The notes: a model not told the origin generated them from the letters alone. Positions 44,913-57,301 are shown, counted from the stretch's first letter. The stretch is 64,000 bases of DNA from Comamonas testosteroni (GCF_030505195.1 NZ_CP129672.1:5366501-5430500); one strand, 5' to 3'. Program-made: numbers and translations.

Positions 44913-45701
44913 ATGTCGATATTTCCAGTAATTGATAAAAAAGTATCTGTGCCCTGTTCGAAATGCCATGATCGTGAGCCATTAAGCTTTGAATTCAGTA
45001 TGGCTTTTCAGCCAATTGTCGATGTGAACAGCAATGTCGTATTTGCCTATGAGGCATTGGTACGTGGCACCGACGGATGCGGAGCAGCAAAAATTCTTGG
45101 TCAGGTTAACGATGAAAATCGCTATCAGTTTGACCAAGCCTGTCGCGTAAAAGCCATAGACTTGGCTGCGCGTTTGGGTATCTCCAGTCATGTCAGCATC
45201 AATTTTCTGCCGAATGCAGTATATGAGCCTTCAGCGTGTATTAGAAAAACCCTGGAGGCTGCTCGCGAGCATCACTTTCCGGCTCGCCAGATCATTTTCG
45301 AAATTACAGAAAATGAACGCATTGTAGACAAAGAGCACTTGAAGCGAATTATGAATGAGTATCGCAGACGTGGTTTCAAGACTGCAATCGATGATTTTGG
45401 AGCCGGATATTCAGGGCTGAATTTGCTTGCAGAGTTTCAGCCAGACATTATCAAGCTTGATATGGATTTGGTGCGTAATATTGATTGTAGCCCCGTGCGT
45501 CAGGCAATTGTTCAGGGAATTATTGGAGTTTGCAAGGTTCTGGGTATCGAAATTATTGCTGAGGGGGTCGAGAGCGAGGCCGAATTTCTCGCTTTGCGTT
45601 CGATGGGAGTGCACTTGTTTCAAGGCTATTTCTTTGCGAAGCCTGCTTTCGAAGAGTTGCCCGCAATCAACGGGTTTTCTTCTTCCGCTCTGTCGTTATA
45701 G
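44913..45701 (+). CDS. stand-alone EAL-domain c-di-GMP phosphodiesterase
   Basis: A 262-residue protein, almost entirely an EAL domain, with a short N-terminal C-x2-C (Cys15, Cys18). Catalytic residues are present: EAL motif YEALVRG (47-49), Asn97, Glu130, Asp160-Asp161 (AIDDFGAGYSG), Lys181 (IKLDMD) and the C-terminal E-x-x-E (AEGVESE). It should hydrolyse c-di-GMP to pGpG. It resembles the EAL half of BLUF-EAL proteins such as YcgF, but has no BLUF itself. Located between the chemoreceptor and the photolyase on the same strand, with gaps of about 160 and 870 bp. Confidence 0.9.
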   Translation: MSIFPVIDKKVSVPCSKCHDREPLSFEFSMAFQPIVDVNSNVVFAYEALVRGTDGCGAAKILGQVNDENRYQFDQACRVKAIDLAARLGISSHVSINFLPNAVYEPSACIRKTLEAAREHHFPARQIIFEITENERIVDKEHLKRIMNEYRRRGFKTAIDDFGAGYSGLNLLAEFQPDIIKLDMDLVRNIDCSPVRQAIVQGIIGVCKVLGIEIIAEGVESEAEFLALRSMGVHLFQGYFFAKPAFEELPAINGFSSSALSL

Positions 45702-45796
45702 GTCATCTTCGCAATGCAGATGCGATGGATTTATCGCTGTAGACAAACGGCTCTCTGGATCTGCCCAGGCCGCGCGAAAAAGTACAGCTGGAGTTC

Positions 45797-46240
45797 ATGG
45801 CGCTTCAACCCATCCCTAGCTCCATCGATCGACTTCTGATCTCTATACATCCGTTCTCCATCGATTTGGCAATTTCTCATCCTGCTCAGCCGATATCCGG
45901 TGTCTGTCGGTCTGTATCAATCGACGTGCTCTGCAAGCTAGGCGATAGTCTGAACAATATTGTCATAGACATAGATGTAAAAATAGAACTTCCCATCTTG
46001 GTTCGCAGGCGCCTCTCATACCTCTTGGGCCGAGGTCGCCGCGCTGTTGGGTGCGTCCCGAGAAACTTGGATCAGGAAGAGGGTTCTGAGAGTCCGGACG
46101 AAGCAGTCCGCTTTTTAAAGGGGGATGCCTGGTCGGTACGCCCTTTTGGTGAGGGGCTGCAATCGCGAGCGTGCATGTTGATGGCCCCTGCAGCGCATTC
46201 TGATTTCCGATGTCGCATCTTCTCTTTCATTGACCTGTGA
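45797..46240 (+). CDS. uncertain ORF, 147 residues
   Basis: ATG 45797 follows CTGGAG at a workable distance and the frame is open for 147 codons. The deduced protein has an Ile/Val-rich first half and a charged second half but no motif or family that I recognise, and codon use is unremarkable. It lies in the 875-bp gap between the EAL gene and the photolyase. It could be a chance frame or a decayed gene. Confidence 0.25.
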   Translation: MALQPIPSSIDRLLISIHPFSIDLAISHPAQPISGVCRSVSIDVLCKLGDSLNNIVIDIDVKIELPILVRRRLSYLLGRGRRAVGCVPRNLDQEEGSESPDEAVRFLKGDAWSVRPFGEGLQSRACMLMAPAAHSDFRCRIFSFIDL

Positions 46241-46261
46241 ATTTTGATGTTTCTTGCAATT

Positions 46262-46274
46262 TTGTCTAAGACAA
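46262..46274. promoter_or_regulatory. second copy of the LitR-type operator, upstream of photolyase
   Basis: TTGTCTAAGACAA, identical over 13 bp to the site at 42614, 303 bp before the photolyase start. A further CTGTCT half site lies at 46279-46284 (17 bp downstream of the first half). No other gene start lies between this site and the photolyase, which suggests it controls that transcript. Confidence 0.6.
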
Positions 46275-46576
46275 ATTACTGTCTGACTCCAGTGTAATTT
46301 TTGCCAGACCGCGCCGTCCCTGACAGGCCACCCAGGCGCCTCTTGGCGATGATTCGATCGCGATCTTTGGGCTCCAGGAGCGTCGCTCCTGCTGAAAAAC
46401 GTGGTCTTGACACAGAGGCCTTGCGTCTGCCGGGTTGCCACGGCAGTTGTGCAGTGCTTCGCCATTTCGGAAAGGGGTGATACATGCGCTTGGTTTCTTT
46501 CAGACCTCAACCGCCGGATCTGCGCTGACTTTGCCAGTTTGTGACGGCCTGACTTTCTTCCTGATCACGATTCGGC

Positions 46577-48127
46577 ATGACCTATACCGTTGTCTGGTTC
46601 AAGCGAGATCTGCGCGTTTATGACCATGCGCCTCTGGCCCATGCTGCCGTGCGAGGTCCCGTGCTGTGCTTGTATGTGTTGGAGCCCGGTATCTGGCGGC
46701 AGCCAGATTGCGCATTGCAGCACTACGAGTTTCTCAGGGAGTCTCTGCGCGACTTGGCGCAGCAACTGAGGGTCTTGGGGGCTCGCCTGCAACTTGCCGT
46801 GGGCGAGTTGACCGACGTGCTGTCGCGTCTTCACGCTCAGCAACCGTTCGCCAGTCTGGTCTCTCACCAGGAGACCGGCAATAGCGTGACATATGCGCGC
46901 GATTTAGCGGTGGCGCGCTGGTGTCGCGCGCAAGGGGTATCGTGGCAGGAGTGGCCCCAGCATGGCGTGGTGCGATGCCTGCCGTCACGTGACCAATGGC
47001 TGGGCATGTGGCAAAGCCATATGGCGGCAGATCGTGTTGCGGCTCCTGTGCCTGCCAGTCTCCGCTCTGTGTGCCTGCCCTGGCGTACCACCTGGCCTGA
47101 GCCATCGGCCATCGGCCTGCTTGACGATCACCAGGTTCCTCTTCGTCAGCGCGGAGGCAGGTCTGCGGGTCAGCAAGTCCTGGACGATTTCCTGAATATA
47201 CGCTGCGCGAACTATCGCGGTGGGATTTCCTCGCCGCTTTCTGCAGCAGACGCCTGCTCGCGGCTTTCGCCCTATCTTTCAAGCGGAAGTCTGAGCATGC
47301 GTGAGGTCGTACAGGCGACTCAACAGCAGCAACTGCAGCTTACAGGCTTGCGCGATCCGGAGTCTCGGCGACTCCACCAGGGCCTGGTTGCATTCATGAG
47401 CCGATTGCATTGGCATTGCCACTTCATCCAGAAGCTGGAGTCCGAGCCTGAAATTGAATGGCGTAACTTGCACCAAGGCTACGACGGTCTGCGCGAGAGC
47501 GCTCACAATGCCGACTACTTTGAGGCCCTTCAGGCAGGCAGGACCGGTTGGCCACTGGTCGATGCCTGTGTAGCCATGCTTAGGGAGACGGGGTGGCTCA
47601 ATTTCCGGATGCGCGCGATGCTCGTGTCCGTGGCTTCCTTTCCCCTATGGCTGCACTGGCGTCCCGTGGGCTTGTGGCTGGCGCGTCAGTTCCTTGACTA
47701 TGAGCCAGGGATTCACTGGAGCCAGATGCAAATGCAGGCTGGCACAACGGGCATCAACGCCCTGCGTGTCTACAACCCCCTGAAGCAGGCGAAAGATCAC
47801 GACCCTGGCGGCGTCTTCGTGCGTCGCTGGCTTCCCGCCCTGCAGCAGGTTCCCGATGCCTGGATTTTTGAACCTTGGCAAATGCCACTTCAGCTACAGG
47901 CGCGCTGTGGCGTTCGCGTGGGGACGGATATTGCATCGCCGCTGGTCGACCTTGCCGAGGCCACGAGGGTTGCCAAGTCGCGGGTTCACTCCGTGCGAGC
48001 CCAGCCTTCCGTGCGCAGTGCCAAGGCCGCGATCCTTCAGAAGCACGGCTCTCGCGACCACCTGTCGCAACGCAGGAAGCGCTCGGACCAACCTCCGGCG
48101 CCATTGCAGCGCAGTCTGGAGTGGTAG
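46577..48127 (+). CDS. photolyase/cryptochrome family flavoprotein
   Basis: A 516-residue protein. The N-terminal alpha/beta antenna-binding domain starts VWFKRDLRVYDHAPL (the family's W-F-R-x-D-L-R-x-x-D). A linker leads to the helical FAD domain with LSPYLSSGSLSMREV, FMSRLHWHCHFIQKL, GWPLVDACVAMLRETGWLNFRMRAML and GTTGINALRVYNPLKQAKDHDP. The last block is the usual FAD/lesion-binding region. It resembles a less-studied photolyase-related group rather than classical class I; repair of pyrimidine dimers is probable but not proved. Light-driven. An identical 13-bp operator precedes it and the LitR-like regulator. A fasciclin lipoprotein follows after 122 bp. Confidence 0.88.
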   Translation: MTYTVVWFKRDLRVYDHAPLAHAAVRGPVLCLYVLEPGIWRQPDCALQHYEFLRESLRDLAQQLRVLGARLQLAVGELTDVLSRLHAQQPFASLVSHQETGNSVTYARDLAVARWCRAQGVSWQEWPQHGVVRCLPSRDQWLGMWQSHMAADRVAAPVPASLRSVCLPWRTTWPEPSAIGLLDDHQVPLRQRGGRSAGQQVLDDFLNIRCANYRGGISSPLSAADACSRLSPYLSSGSLSMREVVQATQQQQLQLTGLRDPESRRLHQGLVAFMSRLHWHCHFIQKLESEPEIEWRNLHQGYDGLRESAHNADYFEALQAGRTGWPLVDACVAMLRETGWLNFRMRAMLVSVASFPLWLHWRPVGLWLARQFLDYEPGIHWSQMQMQAGTTGINALRVYNPLKQAKDHDPGGVFVRRWLPALQQVPDAWIFEPWQMPLQLQARCGVRVGTDIASPLVDLAEATRVAKSRVHSVRAQPSVRSAKAAILQKHGSRDHLSQRRKRSDQPPAPLQRSLEW

Positions 48128-48249
48128 GCCCATGCCACTGTTCTACATCCTCAGCCCAAGGAGAAGCCATCGACTTTAGACATCGCTCAGCCCACATCGT
48201 CTCATCGCTACTGGCAAATTGCCTAGTTTCATTGCACGGGAGAACAAAC

Positions 48250-49179
48250 ATGCTACGTTGGATCTCGGGATTTTTTAGTGTCCTTCTGCTTTCCTTGACC
48301 GTCGCCTGTGGTGGTGGTGGTGACGGCCCGTCAGGCAATGTTGTTGAAGTGGCACAGCGCGACAGTCGTTTCAGCATCCTTGTGGAGGCCGTTCAGGCGG
48401 CGGGCCTGGCTGATACGCTGAGCGGCTCCACTCAGGTGACCGTGTTGGCCCCCACCAACGATGCCTTCGCTGCACTGCTTGCCGAGCTTGGTGTCAGCAA
48501 AGATCAGTTGATCTCCAACAAGACTCTTCTTCAGACTGTTCTCAAGTATCACGTTTTGTCCGGAAGAGTGCCTAGCAATGCACTTCCAATTGGCAAGGCG
48601 GTCACACCGGTGGGAGGTGGATTTTTCAAGATCGATAGAACCGGGAGCAACCTGATGGTGACGGACGGGCGCAACAGAACCAGCAAAATTGTGCAGCAAG
48701 ACATTCAAGCGTCCAACGGTCTAATCCATGCCGTTGACCGCGTGCTTTTGCCTGCGGACAAGAACATTGTGCAGACAGCGATTGCAAACCCGGATTTCAG
48801 TGTGCTTGTGGAAGCTGTCACGGCCGCAGGGCTGGTCGATTCTCTGGCTGGGACCGGTCCGTTGACGGTATTTGCTCCGACAAACGCGGCATTTTCATCA
48901 TTGCTTGCCGAGCTGGGTCTGACCAAGGCGCAGTTGCTGGAAGACAAGGCGTTGTTGTCCAAGGTGTTGACCTACCATGTGGTGTCGGGGCTGATTCTCA
49001 AGGCTGAAGTGCCATTGAATGCACCGGTCAAGACTGTCGAGGGTGAAACTTTCACGGTAGGTGCCGATCTGGCGATCACCGACCAACGCTCACGAAGGGC
49101 AAATATTGTTGCCACCGATACTCTTACCTCTAATGGTGTCATCCATTTACTGGATAAAGTGATCTTGCCTTCGCCCTGA
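48250..49179 (+). CDS. fasciclin (two FAS1 domains) lipoprotein
   Basis: A 309-residue exported lipoprotein: signal peptide with lipobox SLTVAC (Cys20), then a Gly-rich spacer and two FAS1 domains (about 40-170 and 175-309). Each has the H1 motif (TVLAPTNDAFAAL; TVFAPTNAAFSSL), the YHV/L box (LKYHVLSG; LTYHVVSG) and the H2 (GLIHAVDRVLLP; GVIHLLDKVILP). FAS1 proteins mediate adhesion. Start ATG 48250 follows GGGAGA; the long in-frame extension upstream overlaps the photolyase and is not protein-like. It is placed after the photolyase, a combination I have seen in photosensory clusters, but the link is only suggestive. Confidence 0.9.
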   Translation: MLRWISGFFSVLLLSLTVACGGGGDGPSGNVVEVAQRDSRFSILVEAVQAAGLADTLSGSTQVTVLAPTNDAFAALLAELGVSKDQLISNKTLLQTVLKYHVLSGRVPSNALPIGKAVTPVGGGFFKIDRTGSNLMVTDGRNRTSKIVQQDIQASNGLIHAVDRVLLPADKNIVQTAIANPDFSVLVEAVTAAGLVDSLAGTGPLTVFAPTNAAFSSLLAELGLTKAQLLEDKALLSKVLTYHVVSGLILKAEVPLNAPVKTVEGETFTVGADLAITDQRSRRANIVATDTLTSNGVIHLLDKVILPSP

Positions 49180-49189
49180 GCTGGTCTGC

Positions 49190-49223
49190 GGAGCAAGGGC
49201 GTTTCGCCTTGCTCCTCTTTTTT
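49190..49223 (+). terminator. Rho-independent terminator
   Basis: GGAGCAAGG (49190-49198) pairs with CCTTGCTCC (49207-49215), followed by TCTTTTTT. It ends the photolyase-fasciclin direction of transcription. Confidence 0.85.
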
Positions 49224-49236
49224 CGCCATTATCAGT

Positions 49237-50259
49237 TTAGATGTACGGTCCCAGGAAGTCATGGTGCATTCTTCAACTCAGAACAGGAGAAAGCACTATG
49301 GCAATCCGCCTGCATGGCAGCGCCCGCACAACGGCGCGTATCCGCGCAGAACTCCAGCTAGCGACCGGCTCCCATCGGTCCTTGACCAAGCTCTACGGCA
49401 TCAACTCCAAGACCGCGGCCAAGTGGCGTGCGTGCACCTCGGTGCTCGATGAGCCCATGGCTCCTCGGGACAGCGCAAGCCAGCATCTTTCTCAAGAGCA
49501 AGAACACTTGGCCATTGCGCTGCGCAAGCAAGGGCATCTGTCGCTGGACGATCTCATGGGGCAGCTCCTGGAGACGGCACCCAAGCTCAGCCGCAGCGCC
49601 TGACATCGTTGCCTGCAGTGTCACGGCATCAGCCGACAGCCTGCAACGCAGGTACCACGAAGGCACGGAAAGTTTGAAGAAACGACGCTGGGCTTCGTGC
49701 ACATCGACAGCGCTGAAATGAAGATCTCCAGCGGCAGACAGCACATGTTTGTTGCCATAGACCGCGTCACAAAGTTCACGCATGTTGCGTTCTTTGACAG
49801 GGTCACGAAAGCCAACGCAGCGCAGTTCCTTCGGCAGGTGCTTGTGGCCTCCCGTACCGCATACCTACCGTTGTGACGGACAACGGCATGGCGTTCACAG
49901 GGCAAGAACGCTTCAGAGACGGCGTCACCGACACATGCATCGGTCACATCTTTGAACGCATCTGCAAGTTCAATGGAATCGAGAAACGACATACCAAGCC
50001 GTACCACCCCTGGACCAACGGCATGGTCGAGCGCATGAACCGGACCATCAAGGAATCCACGATCAAGGCGCATGAGTAAGAGGGCCTGGAGCAGCTACGG
50101 GAGCATGTCCAGGCATTCGTTCGAAGCTACAACTTCGGCAAGCACTTGAAGGCGCTCAGGTGGAAGACACCATTCCGTGCGATGTGCGAGGCATGGGAAA
50201 AAGATCCAAGCCGCTTTAGGCTTCATCCGCACCATCTCACCGTGGGACTGAACATCTAA
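49237..50259 (+). mobile_element. IS481-family insertion sequence, decayed
   Basis: Imperfect terminal repeats start TTAGATGT at both ends (49237 inward; reverse complement from 50259), sharing GTCCCA and ATGGTGC. No clear target duplication. The left 85 bp are almost identical to the fragment that truncates TpsA at 35849-35933. The internal transposase gene is frameshifted. Two copies in the window imply this family has been active in the genome. Confidence 0.8.
49298..50259 (+). pseudogene. IS481-family transposase pseudogene
   Basis: ATG 49298 begins RLHGSARTTARIRAEL and the helix-turn-helix SLTKLYGINSKTAAKWRA, typical of IS481. The frame is lost near 49590 and later parts appear in other frames: FVHIDSAEMKISSG and FVAIDRVTKF (catalytic Asp region), then DNGMAFTGQE and HPWTNGMVERMNRTIKE (second Asp and Glu). 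A stop TAA at about 50077 precedes a still-recognisable tail LRWKTPFRAMCEAW. At least two frameshifts and one nonsense change make it non-functional. Confidence 0.85.
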
Positions 50260-50322
50260 GTGTCATCGAAACCCGCCGACTTCGTAAGACTGGCTAGTTC
50301 CAGATAGAGCTAGATAGAAATG

Positions 50323-50349
50323 AAAAAAGCCCGCGATATCGCGGGCTTT
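50323..50349 (-). terminator. guaA terminator
   Basis: GCCCGCGATATCGCGGGC (50329-50346) is a perfect 18-bp palindrome with A-run at its left, i.e. a T-run after the hairpin on the minus strand. It lies 45 bp after the guaA stop. Confidence 0.9.
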
Positions 50350-50394
50350 CATAAGAAAAGGTCTAAAGCTTGCGTGTCAGTTCACGACAGCGCT

Positions 50395-52011
<1,617 letters not shown>

Positions 52012-52044
52012 GGTGATCAAGGGCAAGAGGGTGGCAAAAAGGGA

Positions 52045-52485
52045 TTAGAAATCTTCGGGAGCCCAGACGGTGACGCCGCTTTTGCGGGCGGCTGCCATCT
52101 GGGCTGCATCGAATGTGGCCAGCGGCAGGCGCAGCGATTGCGCCAGCCACAGGTATGCGGCGTCGTAGGTGGGCAGGCCGGTATCCAGCGCCACATCCAG
52201 CACGGCCTTGTGCTGTGCGGGAGCCAGTTCGTGCAGCTCTACCCGGTGACGAATGGCTTCCAGCACGCCCCACAGGCCTTCGACCGAGGTCTGCGGGATA
52301 CGGCCATTATTCACGCCCGATGCAATCAGGTTGCCGCATTCCCACTGCCAGAGGTTGGGGGCTTGCGGGTCCACTTCATCGCGGCGGATACGGGTGTAGA
52401 GGCGTCTGGTGTGCTCGCTGGCGTCGTCAGGCAGCAACCAGGCGGCGGTGACGGATGCATCGAGCACAAAAGCGGTGGCGCTCAT
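52045..52485 (-). CDS. vapC: PIN-domain toxin (VapC family)
   Basis: A 146-residue ribonuclease toxin of the VapC type. The four acidic residues of the PIN active site are visible: Asp9 (FVLDASV), Glu49 (WECGN), Asp108 (PTYDAAY) and Asp126 (ATFDA). Start ATG 52485 is chosen because it overlaps the antitoxin stop (ATGA) and has GGAG upstream; ten codons of upstream frame belong to the antitoxin. It cleaves RNA (often initiator tRNA) when freed from its antitoxin. Only 33 bp separate its stop from guaA, so read-through into guaA is possible. Confidence 0.9.
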   Translation of the reverse strand: MSATAFVLDASVTAAWLLPDDASEHTRRLYTRIRRDEVDPQAPNLWQWECGNLIASGVNNGRIPQTSVEGLWGVLEAIRHRVELHELAPAQHKAVLDVALDTGLPTYDAAYLWLAQSLRLPLATFDAAQMAAARKSGVTVWAPEDF

Positions 52486-52754
52486 GCCTGGCTCCGTCCT
52501 GTGTGGCGCAGGCAAGTGGTGCTGTCCGCTGCGGTATGTGTGGCTGCTTGAGCTTTCACTGTCTGCTGCAGGGCCGAAATCTGCTCCAGCTCACGGGCAA
52601 TCCGCTCATCGGTGATCACCGGCTTGCGGCGCATGGGCAGCATTCGCACGACTTCCTTGCCATGGCGCGTGATGCGAACTTCTTCGCCCTGTTCGACCAT
52701 TTCGACCAGGGCGGAAAAGCGGGTTTTGGCTTCGTAGATACCGACGCAGTGCAT
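52482..52754 (-). CDS. vapB: Phd/YefM-type antitoxin of VapC
   Basis: A 90-residue antitoxin. The N-terminal DNA-binding Phd/YefM fold shows VGIYEAKTRFSALVEMVEQG and EEVRITRHGKEVVRMLP. The C-terminal part (about 50-90) is variable and is expected to wrap around the toxin. Start ATG 52754 gives the normal N-terminus MHCVGIYEAKT; five additional codons upstream are possible. It is the first gene of the toxin-antitoxin operon. Two similar palindromes at 52807-52841 are probably its own operators. Confidence 0.88.
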   Translation of the reverse strand: MHCVGIYEAKTRFSALVEMVEQGEEVRITRHGKEVVRMLPMRRKPVITDERIARELEQISALQQTVKAQAATHTAADSTTCLRHTGRSQA

Positions 52755-52806
52755 GGAGGGTGAAAGCAAAAAACGGATCTGATCAATGAATCAGACCCGA
52801 TTTTAG

Positions 52807-52841
52807 CATTCTGGTCAGAATGGGGTGAATTCTGAGCAGAA
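52807..52841. promoter_or_regulatory. twin operators of the vapBC operon
   Basis: CATTCTG-GT-CAGAATG (52807-52822) is a perfect inverted repeat around 2 bp. A second, TTCTG-AG-CAGAA, lies at 52830-52841. Their centres are 21 bp apart, two helical turns. Both are 53-88 bp upstream of the antitoxin start. The paired palindromes with the same CTG-CAG core fit autorepression by antitoxin or antitoxin-toxin complex. Confidence 0.68.
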
Positions 52842-53061
52842 ACAAAAGGACATGTTGACGATAGAGGAGAGCGCTGCGTCAGTGCAAGGTAGTGCGGAGT
52901 ACGTTCTCAAAAGTACGTGGTGACAGGTGATGGGCTTCGTTGTAAGTGTGTTGTGACACTGTGCGCTGCCCGCCGCGCTGCCAATTAAGCCCCAGTATGT
53001 TTTCAACCCCCTGTTGCTCATTGGGGTCTCTGCACTCGCCCGCAGCGCTCAAAAAACTGCT

Positions 53062-53514
53062 TTAAATGTCGATCTGCCAGTTGGCCGCCTGAACCGCGAC
53101 ATTGACTTCACGAATATTGCGCGAAAGATCATCAGCCTGTTTTTGCAGGCTGGCCACCTGAATCTGCGGCACCCATTTGATCTCACGCTGGCTGTAGCGA
53201 TCCACATCCTTGTTGGTGGCGCCGATGGTGCTGATCAGCAGGGAGTGCTGTGCAATCAGCGTGTCGCGCAGCGCCAGTACATCGGCAAGCAGGCGGCCAT
53301 CGGGCAGCTTGGCGCTTTCGTTGGCGGCGTTGATGCGGCGCACCAACGATTGCTGCTCCTGCAGCGCAGAGTAGGCTTCGGCCAGCAGGTCTTCGACCTT
53401 TTCCTTGGGCGTTTCGCCTTCCTGCAGCAGGGCATTACGGCCAATGCGTTCGCGCAGCGAGGCCAGCTTTTTCTTCAGATCGGCTCTGAGCAGCAGTGCT
53501 TCGGCAAGTTTCAT
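53062..53514 (-). CDS. DIP1984 family protein
   Basis: A 150-residue helical protein. The family pattern I recall is visible: MKLAEALLLRADLKKKLASLRERI, NALLQEGE, LVRRINAAN, a middle LADVLALRDTLI, and the closing SLQKQADDLSRNIREVNVAVQAANWQIDI. Such proteins are soluble, coiled-coil-like and uncharacterised (sometimes labelled septicolysin-like). AGGAG lies before ATG 53514. It is placed between guaB and vapBC, on the same strand, but a terminator separates it from guaB. Function unknown. Confidence 0.8.
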   Translation of the reverse strand: MKLAEALLLRADLKKKLASLRERIGRNALLQEGETPKEKVEDLLAEAYSALQEQQSLVRRINAANESAKLPDGRLLADVLALRDTLIAQHSLLISTIGATNKDVDRYSQREIKWVPQIQVASLQKQADDLSRNIREVNVAVQAANWQIDI

Positions 53515-53525
53515 GAAGACTCCTG

Positions 53526-53568
53526 AAATGAAAAAAGCAGGGCAGGCAATGCCCGTCCTGCTTTTGAG
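53526..53568 (-). terminator. guaB terminator
   Basis: AGCAGG-GC and GCCCGTCCTGCT arms around 53533-53561 form a long imperfect hairpin with a T-run on the minus strand. It separates guaB from the DIP1984 gene. Confidence 0.75.
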
Positions 53569-53581
53569 ACTAGCGGGTCAA

Positions 53582-55658
<2,077 letters not shown>

Positions 55659-55710
55659 GCGCCGGAGTCTTTGCCGAGCTCTTCGCCGAGTTATTTGCCA
55701 GGATGTCGAT

Positions 55711-55739
55711 AAAAAAGCGCCTTCTGAAGGCGCTTTTTT
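55711..55739. terminator. bidirectional Rho-independent terminator
   Basis: AAAAAAGCGCCTT, loop CTG, AAGGCGCTTTTTT is a symmetric hairpin with A-run and T-run on opposite sides. It serves both the DUF4124 gene and the convergent rnfH-ratA pair. Confidence 0.93.
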
Positions 55740-55758
55740 GAGTCCTGCTGGCAACTGG

Positions 55759-56121
55759 CTAGTAACCCGCCTTGGCTCCGTCTCTTTGGCGTTTGAACAG
55801 TCCGGCGCTGCGCGCGCCCTGCCGGGCAAAGCGTTCGCGTCGGGCAACCTTGGGGTCTACGGTCAGTGGTCGATAGATCTCCAGACGATCGCCATGCTTG
55901 AGAGTCTGGCCCGGATTCGCGACCTTGCCCCAGATACCGACCATGCCGGCCAAGGCCTCGGGCAGTTGCACATCCGGCAAGGCTGTTGAGGCGGTCAGGG
56001 CGTCCAGAGCTTGCTGGACAGTGCTGCCCGCGGGAAGCTGCAACAGGGCTTCCTGCACGGTGCCGGAGCAGGGCGATATGCAGACGGTGATGTCGATCAC
56101 CTCTGGCAGAGCATCAGCCAT
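55759..56121 (-). CDS. rnfH: RnfH family (UPF0125) protein
   Basis: A 120-residue ubiquitin-like beta-grasp protein. The C-terminal signature LAGMVGIWGKVANPGQTLKHGDRLEIYRPL and TVDPKVARRER is unmistakable for the family. It is normally next to a RatA/CoQ10-binding gene and near smpB, exactly as here. The precise role is not known; the name comes from association with Rnf in some bacteria. Start ATG 56121 overlaps the 3' end of ratA by 8 bp, so the two are translationally coupled. Confidence 0.93.
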   Translation of the reverse strand: MADALPEVIDITVCISPCSGTVQEALLQLPAGSTVQQALDALTASTALPDVQLPEALAGMVGIWGKVANPGQTLKHGDRLEIYRPLTVDPKVARRERFARQGARSAGLFKRQRDGAKAGY

Positions 56122-56566
56122 AGATTTGTTCGGCTCGCTTGATGAAAGCGTCGACCATGGAGCCTGCGATGCGGTCGAAGACCGGGCCGATGATGGCGGC
56201 CACGGCACCGTTGTCGAAGCCGTAGTCCAGCTGCAGCTCGACCTTGCAGGCGCGTTGCGTGCCGTCGCCTACGGGATGAAAGCGCCAGTGGCCTTCAAGA
56301 CGCGAGAAAGGTCCTTTGACCAGACGCATGCTGACCTGCTTGCCACCGTCATCCATGCTACTGTTCGTGTTGCGCGTCACGAAAGACTTGCGCAGACCGC
56401 TGAACGCAATACCCACCTCGGCTGTCATACCTGTGTCGTCCTGCTCCAGAATCTTGGCATGATCGCACCAGGGCAGAAAGTCGGCATAGTGGGCCACGTC
56501 CGTCACGAGGGCAAACATTTCTTCGGGGCTGTACCAGATGAGGACGGACTTGTTGACGTTTTTCAT
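56114..56566 (-). CDS. ratA: RatA family / coenzyme Q-binding START-domain protein
   Basis: A 150-residue SRPBCC (START-like) protein. It shows NKSVLIWYSPEEMFALVTDVAHYADFLPWC, the hallmark beginning of the Coq10/RatA family, and the late helix AAIIGPVFDRIAGSMVDAFIKRAEQIYG. In E. coli RatA binds the 50S subunit and blocks subunit joining; other members assist ubiquinone function. Which applies here is not clear. Start ATG 56566 (MKNVNKSV) is the family start; nine upstream codons are non-homologous. Divergent from smpB. Confidence 0.92.
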   Translation of the reverse strand: MKNVNKSVLIWYSPEEMFALVTDVAHYADFLPWCDHAKILEQDDTGMTAEVGIAFSGLRKSFVTRNTNSSMDDGGKQVSMRLVKGPFSRLEGHWRFHPVGDGTQRACKVELQLDYGFDNGAVAAIIGPVFDRIAGSMVDAFIKRAEQIYG

Positions 56567-56725
56567 GAACAAAGAGCAATCAGCAGGGCGCAAGAGCAGG
56601 GAATTGGCCTAGGTCAATATACCCAGAGGCGCGATGCGAAACTAAAATCATCGCTCAGAGGCGAGACGGCAATCCAGTATTGTAGGGAGAGCTTTCATCT
56701 CCGGTCCGCCTGCAACTAATATTCC

Positions 56726-57199
56726 ATGGCCAAGAAACCAGAAACATCGTCGCGCATTGCCGACAATAAAAAAGCAGCTTTCAACTATTTCTTCGAGGAG
56801 CGCCACGAAGCCGGCATGGTGCTGCACGGCTGGGAGGTCAAGGCCCTGCGCAGCGGCAAGGTACAGCTCACCGACGGCTATGTGCTGATCAAGGACGGCG
56901 AGCTGTTCCTGCTGGGCTGCCAGATCAACCCGCTCAAGACGGCGTCCACCCACGTCAATCCGGACTCGGCACGCATCAAGAAGCTGCTCTTGAAAAAGGA
57001 CGAGATCAAGCGTCTCGTCGGCAAGGTCGAGCAAAAGGGCTATACCCTGGTGCCCATCAATCTGCACTGGAAGAACGGTTACGTGAAATGCGAGATCGCC
57101 CTGGCCAAGGGCAAGGCCGAGCATGACAAGCGCGATGTGATCAAGGACCGAGAAGGCAAGCGCGAGGTGGAGCGCGCCATGAAAAATCGCAACCGTTGA
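56726..57199 (+). CDS. smpB: SsrA-binding protein SmpB
   Basis: A 157-residue RNA-binding protein that escorts tmRNA to stalled ribosomes. The oligonucleotide-binding barrel is visible: [53 protein letters not shown], and the C-terminal [29 protein letters not shown] tail, which becomes helical in the mRNA channel. The order ratA-rnfH (opposite) then smpB is conserved in proteobacteria. No tmRNA gene was found in this window. Confidence 0.96.
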   Translation: MAKKPETSSRIADNKKAAFNYFFEERHEAGMVLHGWEVKALRSGKVQLTDGYVLIKDGELFLLGCQINPLKTASTHVNPDSARIKKLLLKKDEIKRLVGKVEQKGYTLVPINLHWKNGYVKCEIALAKGKAEHDKRDVIKDREGKREVERAMKNRNR

Positions 57200-57301
57200 T
57201 ACGTAGCGCCTGGACCATCGCCTGGACTGACACAGTTTTGACATCAGGGCCCGCTATGTTGGGCCTTGGTTTAGGGACATATCACAGCAAGGAGTTTGGT
57301 C

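Noticed and set aside
46115..46510. 131-codon minus-strand ORF before the photolyase
   Set aside because: No motifs or good ribosome site; it overlaps the operator and leader of the photolyase.
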